Assembly: GCA_017427065.1 (NCBI GenBank)
Contig: JAFRTL010000021.1
Span: 1-64,000, forward strand
Source of the DNA: Bacteroidaceae bacterium
GTDB taxonomy: Bacteria; Bacteroidota; Bacteroidia; Bacteroidales; Bacteroidaceae
Direction of reading: 5' to 3'
Length of the DNA stretch: 64,000 nt
In this document: piece by piece, positions 16,047 to 25,616 of the stretch
Numbering within the stretch: the stretch's first letter is position 1
How the letters are laid out: each line of letters starts with the position of its first letter
Translations under genes and position numbers: made by a program
The notes under the pieces: generated by a model
The model's input: only the letters and a program-made list of their open reading frames with translations
Database searches by the model: none
What the model was told of the DNA's origin: nothing

Positions 16047-17399
16047 TTGGATACAGAAGCTTTTATATGCCTTTCGGCATTCTTGTTCGACGGTTTTACT
16101 ATTAACGCTCCCACGTGGCCGGCTATCGTCTCCATCGTGTGTGCAGTGTTGCTCCTCTTTGCCTCGGGCTTTGCCTCTGGCTCTGAAATTGCCTACTTCT
16201 CTCTTTCTCCATCCGATCTTAGTGAGATAGAGGAAGAGAAATATCCTGCGGATAAGAAAATACAGACATTATTGGAGGATAAGGAACGGCTGTTGGCTAC
16301 CATCTTGATATCCAACAATGCGGTGAACGTGACCATCATCTTGCTGTGCAACTATTTCTTTATGAAGGTGTTTGAGTTTCTCTCACCTTTGGCGGAGTTT
16401 GTGATTATCACGGTCATCCTTACCTTCTTGCTGTTGCTTTTTGGAGAGATATTGCCTAAGATATTTGCTGCGCAGAAGACATTGAGTTTCTGTCGCTTCT
16501 CTGCTTCAGGTATCTTGTTTTTGGAGAAGTTGTTCCATCCGTTGGCATCACTGTTGGTAAACTCCACGTCGTTCCTCAATAAGTATTTTGAACCGAAAGT
16601 GCATAATATTTCTGTGGACGAACTGTCGCATGCGTTGGAACTGACAGACAAAAAGGAGATTAAGGAAGAGAGCAGCATATTGAAGGGTATTATCCGTTTT
16701 GGTGGTGAAACTGCCAAGGAGGTAATGACTCCTCGTCTGGACATGGTGACGCTTGATAACCGTACGTCTTTCAAGGACGTGCTGAAGTGCATTGTAGAGA
16801 ATGCTTATTCCCGAATCCCTGTATACCAGGGTACGGCCGACAATATCAAGGGTATCCTTTATATCAAGGACTTGTTGCCTCATCTGAATAAGGGTGACAA
16901 TTTCCGTTGGCAATCGTTGGTACGTCCGGCTTATTTTGTGCCTGAGACGAAGATGATAGACGACTTGTTGCATGATTTCCAGCAGAACCGTGTGCACATT
17001 GCCATAGTGGTGGATGAGTTTGGCGGTACTTCAGGACTGGTGACTATGGAGGATATCATCGAAGAGATTGTGGGCGAGATTCGCGATGAGTATGATGATG
17101 AGGAACGCACGTATTGGCAGATTGACGACCATACATGGGTATTTGAAGCCAAGACGTTGCTGACCGACTTCTACAAGGTGACCAAGCTCGATGAAGAGAT
17201 CTTCGCAGAGGTGGAAGGAGAGGCGGATACAATCGGTGGCTTGTTGCTTGAAATCAAGGGCGACTTCCCCGTGCGTCACGAGAAAGTGAGCTTCCAGAAT
17301 TATGTCTTTGAGGTGCTGGCAGTGGATCAGCGACGTATCTTGAAGGTGAAGTTTACCATCGCTCCCACGGATGACAAAGTCAGTGGGCAGATAGGATAA
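16047..17399 (+). CDS. gldE: Gliding motility-associated protein GldE (CNNM/CorC-type)
   Basis: A 450-residue membrane protein: N-terminal DUF21/CNNM region with about four membrane segments (IVSIVCAVLLLFASGFASG; VIITVILTFLLLLFGEI), a CBS-domain pair (EVMTPRLDMVTLD; VHIAIVVDEFGGTSGLVTMED) and a C-terminal CorC/HlyC domain. It is widespread in Bacteroidota; in gliding species GldE supports GldD, but non-gliding Bacteroidales keep it, and an ion-transport-like role is plausible. The start is a TTG at 16047; no ATG lies near enough, and the residues after TTG match the family N-terminus. It sits between ssb and hisG, 25 bases from hisG. Confidence 0.9.
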   Translation: MDTEAFICLSAFLFDGFTINAPTWPAIVSIVCAVLLLFASGFASGSEIAYFSLSPSDLSEIEEEKYPADKKIQTLLEDKERLLATILISNNAVNVTIILLCNYFFMKVFEFLSPLAEFVIITVILTFLLLLFGEILPKIFAAQKTLSFCRFSASGILFLEKLFHPLASLLVNSTSFLNKYFEPKVHNISVDELSHALELTDKKEIKEESSILKGIIRFGGETAKEVMTPRLDMVTLDNRTSFKDVLKCIVENAYSRIPVYQGTADNIKGILYIKDLLPHLNKGDNFRWQSLVRPAYFVPETKMIDDLLHDFQQNRVHIAIVVDEFGGTSGLVTMEDIIEEIVGEIRDEYDDEERTYWQIDDHTWVFEAKTLLTDFYKVTKLDEEIFAEVEGEADTIGGLLLEIKGDFPVRHEKVSFQNYVFEVLAVDQRRILKVKFTIAPTDDKVSGQIG

Positions 17400-17424
17400 T
17401 TATTATAATAGGTATTATTTTTTT

Positions 17425-18279
17425 ATGTTACGCATTGCTGTACAATCAAAAGGTCGTCTATACGATGAGACTATGTCCTTCCTTTCGGAGTCGGACATCA
17501 AACTTAGTGCTACCAAACAACGCGCTTTACTGGTAGAATCAACGAATTTCCCTTTGGAGGTGCTTTATCTCCGTGATGATGATATTCCTCAAACCGTGGC
17601 CTCTGGCGTGGCTGATATCGGTATTGTCGGTGAGAATGAGTTTGTTGAACGTGGAGAAGATGCAGACATCATCAAGCGTTTGGGATTCAGCAAATGCCGT
17701 CTGTCATTGGCTATTCCTAAGGATGTGGAATATACAGGCGTACAATGGTTTAATGGAAAGAAAATAGCAACCAGTTATCCACATATTTTGGAAAAATTCT
17801 TGGCAGAGAATGGCGTGAATGCTTCGATCCATGTGATCAATGGCTCTGTGGAGATTTCTCCGGGAATAGGACTCGCTGATGCGATCTTCGATATCGTGAG
17901 TTCGGGCTCTACACTGGTAAGCAACCGTCTGCGTGAAGTGGAAGTGGTGATGAAATCGGAGGCCTTGCTTATAGGAAACAAGTCAATCAGCGAAGAGAAG
18001 AAAGAGGTGCTTGAAGAACTGCTTTTCCGTATGAATGCCGTTAAAGCTGCCGAGGATAAGAAATATGTACTGATGAATGCTCCAAAGGACAAGGTGAATG
18101 AGATAGTGGCAGCATTGCCAGGAATCAAGAGTCCGACGGTGATGCCATTGGCTCAAGAAGGATGGTGCTCTGTACATACGGTACTTGATCAGAAACGATT
18201 CTGGGAAATCATCGGGAAACTGAAGGCGCTTGGAGCACAGGGAATCCTGGTTCTCCCCATAGAGAAAATGATAGTATAA
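17425..18279 (+). CDS. hisG: ATP phosphoribosyltransferase, long form
   Basis: HisG condenses ATP and PRPP, the first committed step of histidine synthesis. The 284-residue length and the C-terminal ~75-residue ACT-like regulatory domain identify the long, homo-hexameric form, which does not need HisZ and is feedback-inhibited by histidine through that domain. Conserved features are LQSKGRL-like (VQSKGRLYDETMSFL) at the N-terminus, the GIVGENEF motif and the phosphate-binding region DIVSSGSTL. It starts the first his block and lies 25 bases after gldE, so it may be read from the ssb promoter. The stop lies at the start of a short 7-bp array. Confidence 0.97.
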   Translation: MLRIAVQSKGRLYDETMSFLSESDIKLSATKQRALLVESTNFPLEVLYLRDDDIPQTVASGVADIGIVGENEFVERGEDADIIKRLGFSKCRLSLAIPKDVEYTGVQWFNGKKIATSYPHILEKFLAENGVNASIHVINGSVEISPGIGLADAIFDIVSSGSTLVSNRLREVEVVMKSEALLIGNKSISEEKKEVLEELLFRMNAVKAAEDKKYVLMNAPKDKVNEIVAALPGIKSPTVMPLAQEGWCSVHTVLDQKRFWEIIGKLKALGAQGILVLPIEKMIV

Positions 18280-18297
18280 TTGAACATTGAGGATTGA
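18277..18297. repeat. Short 7-bp-period array at the hisG stop codon
   Basis: Units AATTGAA, CATTGAG, GATTGAA begin inside the TAA stop of hisG. Confidence 0.55.
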
Positions 18298-18322
18298 AAC
18301 TCAGTGAGATAGAATAACAATT

Positions 18323-20665
18323 ATGATAGAAACAAAGTATCCTGACAAGTCGTTGTGGAGCGAGTTGCTGAAGCGTCCGTTGATAGCTTCGGAGCCGCTT
18401 TTCGATACCGTTCGCCAACTGATAACGAAGGTGAAGGACGGAGGTGACAAGGCTGTGCTGGAACTTGAGGAGACGTTCGATAAGGTGCAACTGTCTTCTT
18501 TAGCGGTCAGTCCAGAGGAGATACACGAAGCAGAAAATCTTGTTTCTGAGGAATTGAAACAAGCCATCCTACTGGCAAAGAACAATATAGCTGCCTTCCA
18601 TGCTTCACAGAAATTTCCTGGCATACAGGTAGAAACCACATCTGGTGTGAGTTGTTGGCAAAAATCTGTTCCCATCGAGAAAGTGGGATTATATATTCCA
18701 GGTGGTACGGCTCCACTTTTCTCTACCGTCTTGATGTTGGCTGTACCTGCACAAATCGCTGGTTGTAAGGAAATTGTTCTCTGTACACCTCCCGCAAAGA
18801 ATGGAAAGGTGCATCCTGCTGTACTCTATGCAGCAAAGGTTGCTGGAGTGAATAAGTTTTTCAAGATTGGTGGCGTACAAGCCATTGCTTCGATGGCTTA
18901 TGGTACAGAGTCGGTTCCAAAGGTCTACAAGATATTCGGACCAGGTAATCAGTATGTGACTGCGGCCAAGCAGTTGGTTGGATTGCATGACGTGGCTATC
19001 GATATGCCTGCGGGTCCTTCGGAAGTGGAAGTGCTGGCAGATGAAACAGCCAATCCGGTATTCGTGGCAGCTGATTTATTGAGTCAGGCTGAACACGGTG
19101 CGGACAGTCAGGCAATGCTAATTACAACCTCAGAAGCATTGTTGGAATCTGTTAAAGAGGAAGTGGAAAGACAGTTGGCTGTCCTTCCACGTAAGGAGAT
19201 TGCAGCTAAGGCACTACAGAACAGTAAGCTGATCTTGGTGAACAACATCGAGGAAGCTGTGGAGATGACTAATGAATATGCTCCAGAACATCTGATTATC
19301 CAAACGGAAAACTATTTGGATTTATCCAAGAGGATTGTCAATGCCGGATCAATATTCTTAGGAATGTATGCATGTGAAAGCGCAGGTGACTATGCTTCTG
19401 GAACGAATCACACCTTGCCTACCAATGGCTATGCAAAAGCATACAACGGCGTGAACTTGGATAGTTTCAGCCGTAAACTGACCTATCAAGAACTCACAGC
19501 ACAAGGTATTCAACAAATTGGTCCTGCCATTGAGATGATGGCAGCTAATGAGTGTTTGGATGGTCATAAGAATGCGGTGACTGTGCGATTGAAGTCATTA
19601 GAGCAAACTGTCAGCACACCTGCATCTTTCGATTTGAAGCGTCTTACACGTCCGAACATTTGGAATCTCCAACCTTATTCCTCTGCTCGTGATGAATACA
19701 AAGGTGTGGAAGCCAGCGTGTTCTTGGATGCCAACGAGAATCCTTATAACAATCCGTTGAATCGCTATCCCGATCCCCTTCAGTTGAAAGTGAAGGAAAA
19801 GTTGGCGAAGGTGAAAGGCGTGGCAGTGGAAAACATTTTCCTCGGCAATGGCAGTGATGAGGCCATAGATTTGCCTTACCGTTGCTTTACCCGTCCGGGA
19901 ATAGACAATGTGGTAGCTATGGAGCCTACTTATGGTATGTATAAGGTGTGTGCCGACATCAATGATGTGGAGTATCGCAAGGTATTTCTTGATGAGGATT
20001 TCCAGATTACTGCCGACAGATTATTGGCTGCTTGTGATGAGAATACGAAGATCATTTGGATTTGCTCCCCGAACAATCCGACAGGAAATAACATCAATCC
20101 ACAGGAGGTTTTGAAAGTGATTGAGCAGTTCCGTGGCATTGTGATAGTGGATGAAGCCTATTCTGATTTCTCAGATCAGCAACCTTGGAGACTGACACTG
20201 AATGCCCATCCGAATCTCATCGTGTTGAATACTTTCAGTAAGGCATGGGGAAGGGCTGCCATGCGATTGGGAATGGCTTTTGCAAGTGCAGAAATCATCG
20301 CCATGTTCAATAAGGTAAAGTATCCTTATAATGTCAACCAACTCACACAGTGTGAGGCTTTAGCTGCATTGGAAGAAGCTGAGAAGGTGAAGGTATGGGT
20401 ACAAGATATATTGAAAGAACGGGTGGTTTTAATGGAGCAGTTTGAGAAGTTGGCTATCTGCGAAAAAGTATATCCTACTGATGCCAATTTCTTCTTGGCT
20501 CGTGTGAAAGATGCCAACAAAATCTATAAATACTTGGTGAACGAAGGCATCATCGTGCGCAACCGCCATAAGGTTTCGCTCTGTGGAAATTGCTTACGTA
20601 TCACTATCGGTACACCAAAGGAAAACGAAACGCTTATCTGTGCCTTACAGAAATGTAATTTATAA
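18323..20665 (+). CDS. hisDC: Fused histidinol dehydrogenase / histidinol-phosphate aminotransferase
   Basis: One uninterrupted 780-residue frame encodes two enzymes. Residues 1 to about 428 are HisD, which oxidises histidinol to histidine: [29 protein letters not shown], and zinc/catalytic residues in [10 protein letters not shown] and YAPEHLI. A short linker (QTVSTPAS) follows. Residues about 436-780 are HisC, the PLP aminotransferase: [36 protein letters not shown], and the PLP lysine in [15 protein letters not shown]. There is no start codon near the junction that would give a separate HisC, so this looks like a true fusion; in related genomes the two are usually separate adjacent genes. 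It lies between hisG and hisB. Confidence 0.93.
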   Translation: MIETKYPDKSLWSELLKRPLIASEPLFDTVRQLITKVKDGGDKAVLELEETFDKVQLSSLAVSPEEIHEAENLVSEELKQAILLAKNNIAAFHASQKFPGIQVETTSGVSCWQKSVPIEKVGLYIPGGTAPLFSTVLMLAVPAQIAGCKEIVLCTPPAKNGKVHPAVLYAAKVAGVNKFFKIGGVQAIASMAYGTESVPKVYKIFGPGNQYVTAAKQLVGLHDVAIDMPAGPSEVEVLADETANPVFVAADLLSQAEHGADSQAMLITTSEALLESVKEEVERQLAVLPRKEIAAKALQNSKLILVNNIEEAVEMTNEYAPEHLIIQTENYLDLSKRIVNAGSIFLGMYACESAGDYASGTNHTLPTNGYAKAYNGVNLDSFSRKLTYQELTAQGIQQIGPAIEMMAANECLDGHKNAVTVRLKSLEQTVSTPASFDLKRLTRPNIWNLQPYSSARDEYKGVEASVFLDANENPYNNPLNRYPDPLQLKVKEKLAKVKGVAVENIFLGNGSDEAIDLPYRCFTRPGIDNVVAMEPTYGMYKVCADINDVEYRKVFLDEDFQITADRLLAACDENTKIIWICSPNNPTGNNINPQEVLKVIEQFRGIVIVDEAYSDFSDQQPWRLTLNAHPNLIVLNTFSKAWGRAAMRLGMAFASAEIIAMFNKVKYPYNVNQLTQCEALAALEEAEKVKVWVQDILKERVVLMEQFEKLAICEKVYPTDANFFLARVKDANKIYKYLVNEGIIVRNRHKVSLCGNCLRITIGTPKENETLICALQKCNL

Positions 20666-20674
20666 TTCATAGTT

Positions 20675-21823
20675 ATGAAAAAAGTTCTTTTTATCGACCG
20701 TGACGGAACCATTGTTATAGAACCGCCTATCGACTATCAGGTAGATAGCTTCGAAAAATTGGAATTTTACCCAGGTGTGATGAGGAACTTGGGATTCATA
20801 CGCTCCAAATTGGATTTTGAGTTTGCGATGGTCAGCAATCAAGATGGATTGGGAAAGCCAACTTATCCATTGTCTGTCTTCGGGGCTATCCAGCATCTTA
20901 TCATGCAGACACTGCAAGGCGAAGGCATCACGTTCGATGAAATATTTATTGATCCTAGTACACCAGAGGAAAACTCACCCAATAGAAAACCTCGTACGGG
21001 CATGTTAGGAAAATATATCAATAACCCCGACTATGATTTGGCAGGCAGTTTCGTGATAGGCGATCGTTATACGGATGTAGAAATGGCCTATAATCTAGGA
21101 TGTAAGGCCATCTTGCTTCAGCCAGATAAAAGTTCTTTGCGCCTGAAAAGCGAGGGAGGAGAGACGGAAGTGGCAGGACTGGAAGATGTCTGCGTTTTGG
21201 CAACTACCGATTGGGATAAGGTAACGGAATTCCTGTTTGCTGGAGAACGTACGGCTGAAGTACATCGGGTAACTAATGAAACAGATGTTTACGTTTGGCT
21301 TAATTTGGATGGAACAGGTAATTGTGAGGTGCAAACAGGTTTGGGATTCTTTGATCACATGTTGGAGCAAATCGGTCGACATGGTGGCATGGACTTGACT
21401 ATACATGTGAAAGGCGACTTACAGGTTGATGAACATCACACTATAGAAGATACGGCCATTGCCTTGGGCGAATGTCTGTATCAGGCCTTAGGTAGCAAGC
21501 GTGGTATTGAACGTTATGGATTCAGTCTGCCGATGGACGATTGCCTATGTCAGGTTTGTCTGGATTTTGGTGGTCGCCCATGGTTGGTTTGGGATGCAGA
21601 ATTTCATCGCGAAAAGATTGGAGAAATGCCTACAGAGATGTTTCTCCATTTCTTCAAATCGCTCAGTGACAATGCACGCATGAATCTGAATATCAAAGCA
21701 GAAGGTGAGAATGAACACCATAAGATTGAAGGTATTTTTAAAGCATTGGCACGGGCATTAAAGATGGCAGTGAAACGGGATATCTACCACTACCAACTGC
21801 CTAGCTCTAAAGGTGTTTTATAA
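20675..21823 (+). CDS. hisB: Bifunctional histidinol-phosphatase / imidazoleglycerol-phosphate dehydratase
   Basis: The 382-residue protein joins two domains. Residues 1 to about 165 are a HAD phosphatase (nucleophile motif FIDRDGTIV, with [10 protein letters not shown] later) that makes histidinol. Residues about 195-382 are the dehydratase, with its metal-binding His clusters [25 protein letters not shown] and ENEHHKIEG. The fusion is common in Bacteroidota and Gammaproteobacteria. Ten bases separate it from the hisD-hisC fusion, so translation is probably coupled. With the second his block it completes the pathway. Confidence 0.97.
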   Translation: MKKVLFIDRDGTIVIEPPIDYQVDSFEKLEFYPGVMRNLGFIRSKLDFEFAMVSNQDGLGKPTYPLSVFGAIQHLIMQTLQGEGITFDEIFIDPSTPEENSPNRKPRTGMLGKYINNPDYDLAGSFVIGDRYTDVEMAYNLGCKAILLQPDKSSLRLKSEGGETEVAGLEDVCVLATTDWDKVTEFLFAGERTAEVHRVTNETDVYVWLNLDGTGNCEVQTGLGFFDHMLEQIGRHGGMDLTIHVKGDLQVDEHHTIEDTAIALGECLYQALGSKRGIERYGFSLPMDDCLCQVCLDFGGRPWLVWDAEFHREKIGEMPTEMFLHFFKSLSDNARMNLNIKAEGENEHHKIEGIFKALARALKMAVKRDIYHYQLPSSKGVL

Positions 21824-21844
21824 ATTTGTAATTTTCGAAGACTT

Positions 21845-23830
21845 ATGAATTATAGAAAACTAAAAAAAGAAGAGATCACAGTTCTCCTTAACCAAGGTTG
21901 TTCGGCTGTAGATTGGAACGATGTAGAAGTGAAGGAAGATTTCACTCCTGAGAATGTCAAACATGCTCATTTTAGCGGTAAGGTGCAACTTGGTCTGTTT
22001 CAAACATCGTTTACTCTTCAGGGTGGGGTGGAGATGCATAGTGGTTTGCTCCATGTGGCTCTTCATAATGTGACGATAGGCGACAACTGTTTTATTGGCA
22101 ACATCCATGATTATGTGGCCAACTATGAGATTGGCGACAATACTTATATTAATAATGTAGATATCATCGTTACAGATGGCGTGTCAAAGTTCGGTAATGG
22201 GGTAGATGCTTCAGTGCTTAATGAGACAGGTGGTCGAGAAGTGATGATCAATGACAAGCTTTCGGCACACATGGCCTATATCATGGCACTTTACCGTCAT
22301 CGTCCGCTGCTTTCTGCCAAACTTCGTGAGATAGCTGAACGTTATGCTGATAAATATGCCTCTAATAAAGGTACAATCGGCAGTCATGTGAGTATCATGA
22401 ACGTTGGTCGTATAGAAAATGTTAGAATTGGGGACTACAGCGATATCAAGGGAGTAAGTCGTTTGCGTAACGGTAGTATCAATAGTAATGAGTATGCGCC
22501 TGTACATTTGGGACACAATGTGATTTGTGATGATTTCATCATCTCCTCTGGTACTGTCATCGATGATGGAGCCATGCTGGAACGATGCTTTGTGGGACAA
22601 GCTTGTCTGTTGGGGCATGGTTATTCTGCAAGTGACTCTTTGTTCTTCAGCAACTGCCAAGGAGAAAATGGGGAAGCTTGCGCTATCTTTGCAGGACCAT
22701 ATACCGTGACCCATCATAAGAGTACATTGCTTATAGCAGGTATGTTCAGTTTTATGAATGCAGGCTCTGGATCAAATCAAAGCAACCACATGTATAAGTT
22801 GGGCCCTATCCATCAAGGTACCTTGGAACGTGGAGCGAAGACTACTTCTGATTCCTATATCTTATGGCCATCACGCGTGGGTGCTTTTTCTCTGGTTATG
22901 GGAAGGCATGTGAACCATTCGGATACGAGTAATCTTCCTTTCTCATATCTGATCGAGAAGAACAATACTACTTATCTAGTGCCAGGCGTTAATCTCCGAA
23001 GCGTAGGTACTATCCGTGATGCACAGAAGTGGCCGAAGCGTGATAAGCGTAAGGATCCTAATAGATTGGATTTCATCAATTATAACTTATTGAGTCCGTT
23101 TACTATTCAGAAGATGTTCAAGGGACTTAAGACTCTGAGGCAATTGCAAGCTGCTTCTGGTGAACTTTCTGATGAGTATTCTTTCCATAGTGCCAAGATT
23201 AAGAACGGCTCTCTGAAGAAGGGTATTCAGTTCTATGAAATAGCCATTCATAAATTCTTAGGAAATTCTCTTATCAAACGTCTGGAAGTGACAGAGTTCA
23301 AGAGCGATGAAGAAATCCGACGTCGTCTAAAACCGGATACCGAAATCGGTCATGGCGAATGGGTAGACATCAGTGGATTGATAGCTCCAAAACATGAGAT
23401 AGATTCCTTGTTGGATAAGATTGAAACTGGAGAAATCGATAAACTGCGTGAAATCAATGCTGAATTCCAGCGTTTGCATGAGAATTATTATACCTATGAA
23501 TGGACATGGGCTTATGATATGCTGAAAGAGTTTTACGGCATAGATCCTCAGCAGATGACAGCAGCGCAGGTTATTAAAATTGTAGAGCAATGGAAAGATG
23601 CTGTTGTAGGACTGGATCAAATGGTGTATGATGACGCTAAAAAAGAATTCTCCTTGAGCGCAATGACGGGCTTTGGAGCCGATGGTACCAAAGTGGAAAA
23701 GGAGCAGGATTTCGAACAAGTTCGTGGTGACTTTGACAACAACAGTTTCGTACAAATGGTATTGGAACATATTGAAAAGAAATCTGCTCTTGGAAATGAA
23801 CTGATAGAACGTATGAAGCGGGTAAAGTGA
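21845..23830 (+). CDS. DUF4954 family protein
   Basis: A 661-residue protein of the DUF4954 family, common in Bacteroidota. Much of residues 60-400 has the hexapeptide-like pattern of a left-handed beta helix (for example VALHNVTIGDNCFIGNIHDY, and NVGRIENVRIGDYSDIKG), as in sugar acyltransferases and nucleotidylyltransferase tails. The C-terminal ~200 residues are helical and charged. Substrate and reaction are not known. It follows hisB by 21 bases and overlaps the tcdA start by one base (TGATG), so it belongs to the same operon, though nothing ties it to histidine. Confidence 0.85.
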   Translation: MNYRKLKKEEITVLLNQGCSAVDWNDVEVKEDFTPENVKHAHFSGKVQLGLFQTSFTLQGGVEMHSGLLHVALHNVTIGDNCFIGNIHDYVANYEIGDNTYINNVDIIVTDGVSKFGNGVDASVLNETGGREVMINDKLSAHMAYIMALYRHRPLLSAKLREIAERYADKYASNKGTIGSHVSIMNVGRIENVRIGDYSDIKGVSRLRNGSINSNEYAPVHLGHNVICDDFIISSGTVIDDGAMLERCFVGQACLLGHGYSASDSLFFSNCQGENGEACAIFAGPYTVTHHKSTLLIAGMFSFMNAGSGSNQSNHMYKLGPIHQGTLERGAKTTSDSYILWPSRVGAFSLVMGRHVNHSDTSNLPFSYLIEKNNTTYLVPGVNLRSVGTIRDAQKWPKRDKRKDPNRLDFINYNLLSPFTIQKMFKGLKTLRQLQAASGELSDEYSFHSAKIKNGSLKKGIQFYEIAIHKFLGNSLIKRLEVTEFKSDEEIRRRLKPDTEIGHGEWVDISGLIAPKHEIDSLLDKIETGEIDKLREINAEFQRLHENYYTYEWTWAYDMLKEFYGIDPQQMTAAQVIKIVEQWKDAVVGLDQMVYDDAKKEFSLSAMTGFGADGTKVEKEQDFEQVRGDFDNNSFVQMVLEHIEKKSALGNELIERMKRVK

Positions 23831-24573
23831 TGAAGTTATTCGGACGTACGGAGTTGCTTATAGGCACTGAAACCATGAGACAGCTGGCACAAAAGCGAGT
23901 AATCGTCTTTGGTGTTGGTGGGGTTGGCAGTTGGTGCGTTGAGAGTTTAGTACGTACAGGTATTGGTCATATCACCATCGTGGATGCCGACCTTGTCTGT
24001 GAGTCGAATATCAATAGACAATTGATGGCAACTACTGTGACGGTAGGGCAGTCGAAAGTGGAGGCCATGAAGAAGCGTCTATTGGAAATAAACCCTGAAC
24101 TTGACATCCTTGCTCTGCAGAGGATATATACGGAAGAAAGCGCAGAAGATTTTCATTTGGAGACATACGATTATATCATTGATGCTATCGATAGCTTAAA
24201 AGACAAGGCTTCGCTGATTTTACGTGCTACCCGTACTGATGCCGTTTTCTTTTCCTCAATGGGAGCTGCATTGAAGAGCGATCCAACAAAGATAAAAGTG
24301 GCGGAGTTCTGGAAAGTGAAAGGGGATCCTTTAGCACGAGCTTTGCGTCAGCGATTTAAGAAGCAGCAGACGTTCCCACAGCATAAGTTCCGCTGTGTTT
24401 TCAGTGAGGAAGTGATGCATAATCGTGGAGAGGGAGTCGTAGAGTCGAATAACAGTTTATTACCTGCAAAAGCACAAGTAAATGGTACCTTAGCACACAT
24501 CACTGCCATCTTTGGTTTCATGTTGGCAGGATTGGTTGTGGAAGACATATTGAAGATGAACGAGAAATCATGA
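23830..24573 (+). CDS. tcdA: tRNA threonylcarbamoyladenosine dehydratase-type ThiF/MoeB family protein
   Basis: A 247-residue E1-like enzyme. The nucleotide-binding motif FGVGGVGSWCVESLVRTGIG and the adenylation residues in DADLVCESNINRQ are intact. Length and the RxEVMHNRGEG-type region fit TcdA/CsdL, which cyclises t6A37 of tRNA using ATP. The frame also has a GTG at 23827, but the ATG at 23830, overlapping the DUF4954 stop, gives the expected N-terminus (MKLFGRTELLIG). Its own stop overlaps the next gene by four bases (ATGA), so coupled translation is likely. Confidence 0.88.
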   Translation: MKLFGRTELLIGTETMRQLAQKRVIVFGVGGVGSWCVESLVRTGIGHITIVDADLVCESNINRQLMATTVTVGQSKVEAMKKRLLEINPELDILALQRIYTEESAEDFHLETYDYIIDAIDSLKDKASLILRATRTDAVFFSSMGAALKSDPTKIKVAEFWKVKGDPLARALRQRFKKQQTFPQHKFRCVFSEEVMHNRGEGVVESNNSLLPAKAQVNGTLAHITAIFGFMLAGLVVEDILKMNEKS

Positions 24574-25616
24574 AAGTGAAATTGTTGCACAACTGGAAGT
24601 GGGTGATGACAGTGCTTATGGGCATTGTCATATTCCTTTTATGTCTTTTTCCTTTCAGGGCCTTACTGAACTATCATGAAGAAACACATCTATTTCGATG
24701 GACTTCCTATTATTTCAAAGAACAGGTGACCTCTTTTCATGGGTTTTGGGAGTATGTGGTATCTTTTGTTGTACAGTTTTTCTATGTAGCTGCCTTAGGA
24801 AGTCTTATCGTAGCAGTGTTGTTCATGATTTGCCAAAGAATCGTTTGGTGGTTTCTGAAAAGAATAAAGAAGTGGGATGTGGCACTTTATGTAATCAGTT
24901 TTATTCCAGTCATACTTCTCTTCTTCTTCCTTTTTATCCCTAGCGAATATCGAAAGGATGATAGATTTCGTGAAATCATCCATTACGATTATCTAGAACG
25001 TACGCATCAATGGCAGTCAATTTTAGACAAGACAAAGGCAGAACGCCCACTGACGGAATGTGGTATCTGGTGTACGAATTATGCTTTGGGAATGCTAGGA
25101 CAGTTGGATCGTATGGAGTCTTATCCTCAATGTGGTCCTGATGGTTTGCTGAATGATGCCTTACAGAAACCTTCTGTTGTTTTATACTCCATGAGTGATA
25201 TTTACTTTCAGTTGGGTGCTGTGAATGAAGCAGAACGCATCGCTTTTAATGCCAAACAGTATCTTCCAAATGAACGTAAAAGCGGACGTTTATATAGACG
25301 TTTAGCAGAAGCAAATTTAGTCAATGGACATTATGAGATTGCAGAAAAGTATCTGCATTATTTGGAGTCGACTCTTTTCTATCGCAGTTTTGCCAATCGT
25401 TGGCTAGCAGACCTTGGTGATGAAACGAAGATTGAGGAAACGTATGCTCGTGTGCGACAATTCCGTCAGAAAGAGAATCGTTGGCTCACTTCCAATGCAA
25501 AGGAACTGATGCTGATGCAACTGGTAAATGAGAATGAAGAGAACAAATTGGCATTCTATTATTTGGTAGCTTATCGCTTACTGCAACTTGGATATATTCA
25601 AAACGGAGAAGAATGA
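24570..25616 (+). CDS. DUF6057-type membrane protein with TPR-like region
   Basis: A 348-residue protein. Three strongly hydrophobic segments lie at about residues 12-32, 62-85 and 103-122 (the last VISFIPVILLFFFLFIPS). The rest is a soluble helical domain with TPR-like pairs (LGAVNEAERIAFNAKQYLP, LVNGHYEIAEKYLHYLE). It resembles the DUF6057 family of Bacteroidales, whose function is not known. The start overlaps tcdA by four bases and the stop overlaps the CxxCH lipoprotein by four bases, a tight arrangement that suggests the latter two work together. Family assignment is moderate. Confidence 0.65.
   Translation: MKVKLLHNWKWVMTVLMGIVIFLLCLFPFRALLNYHEETHLFRWTSYYFKEQVTSFHGFWEYVVSFVVQFFYVAALGSLIVAVLFMICQRIVWWFLKRIKKWDVALYVISFIPVILLFFFLFIPSEYRKDDRFREIIHYDYLERTHQWQSILDKTKAERPLTECGIWCTNYALGMLGQLDRMESYPQCGPDGLLNDALQKPSVVLYSMSDIYFQLGAVNEAERIAFNAKQYLPNERKSGRLYRRLAEANLVNGHYEIAEKYLHYLESTLFYRSFANRWLADLGDETKIEETYARVRQFRQKENRWLTSNAKELMLMQLVNENEENKLAFYYLVAYRLLQLGYIQNGEE

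Noticed and set aside
17400-17424. Histidine leader peptide or riboswitch ahead of hisG
   Set aside because: Only 25 bases separate gldE and hisG; there is no run of His codons and no structured leader.
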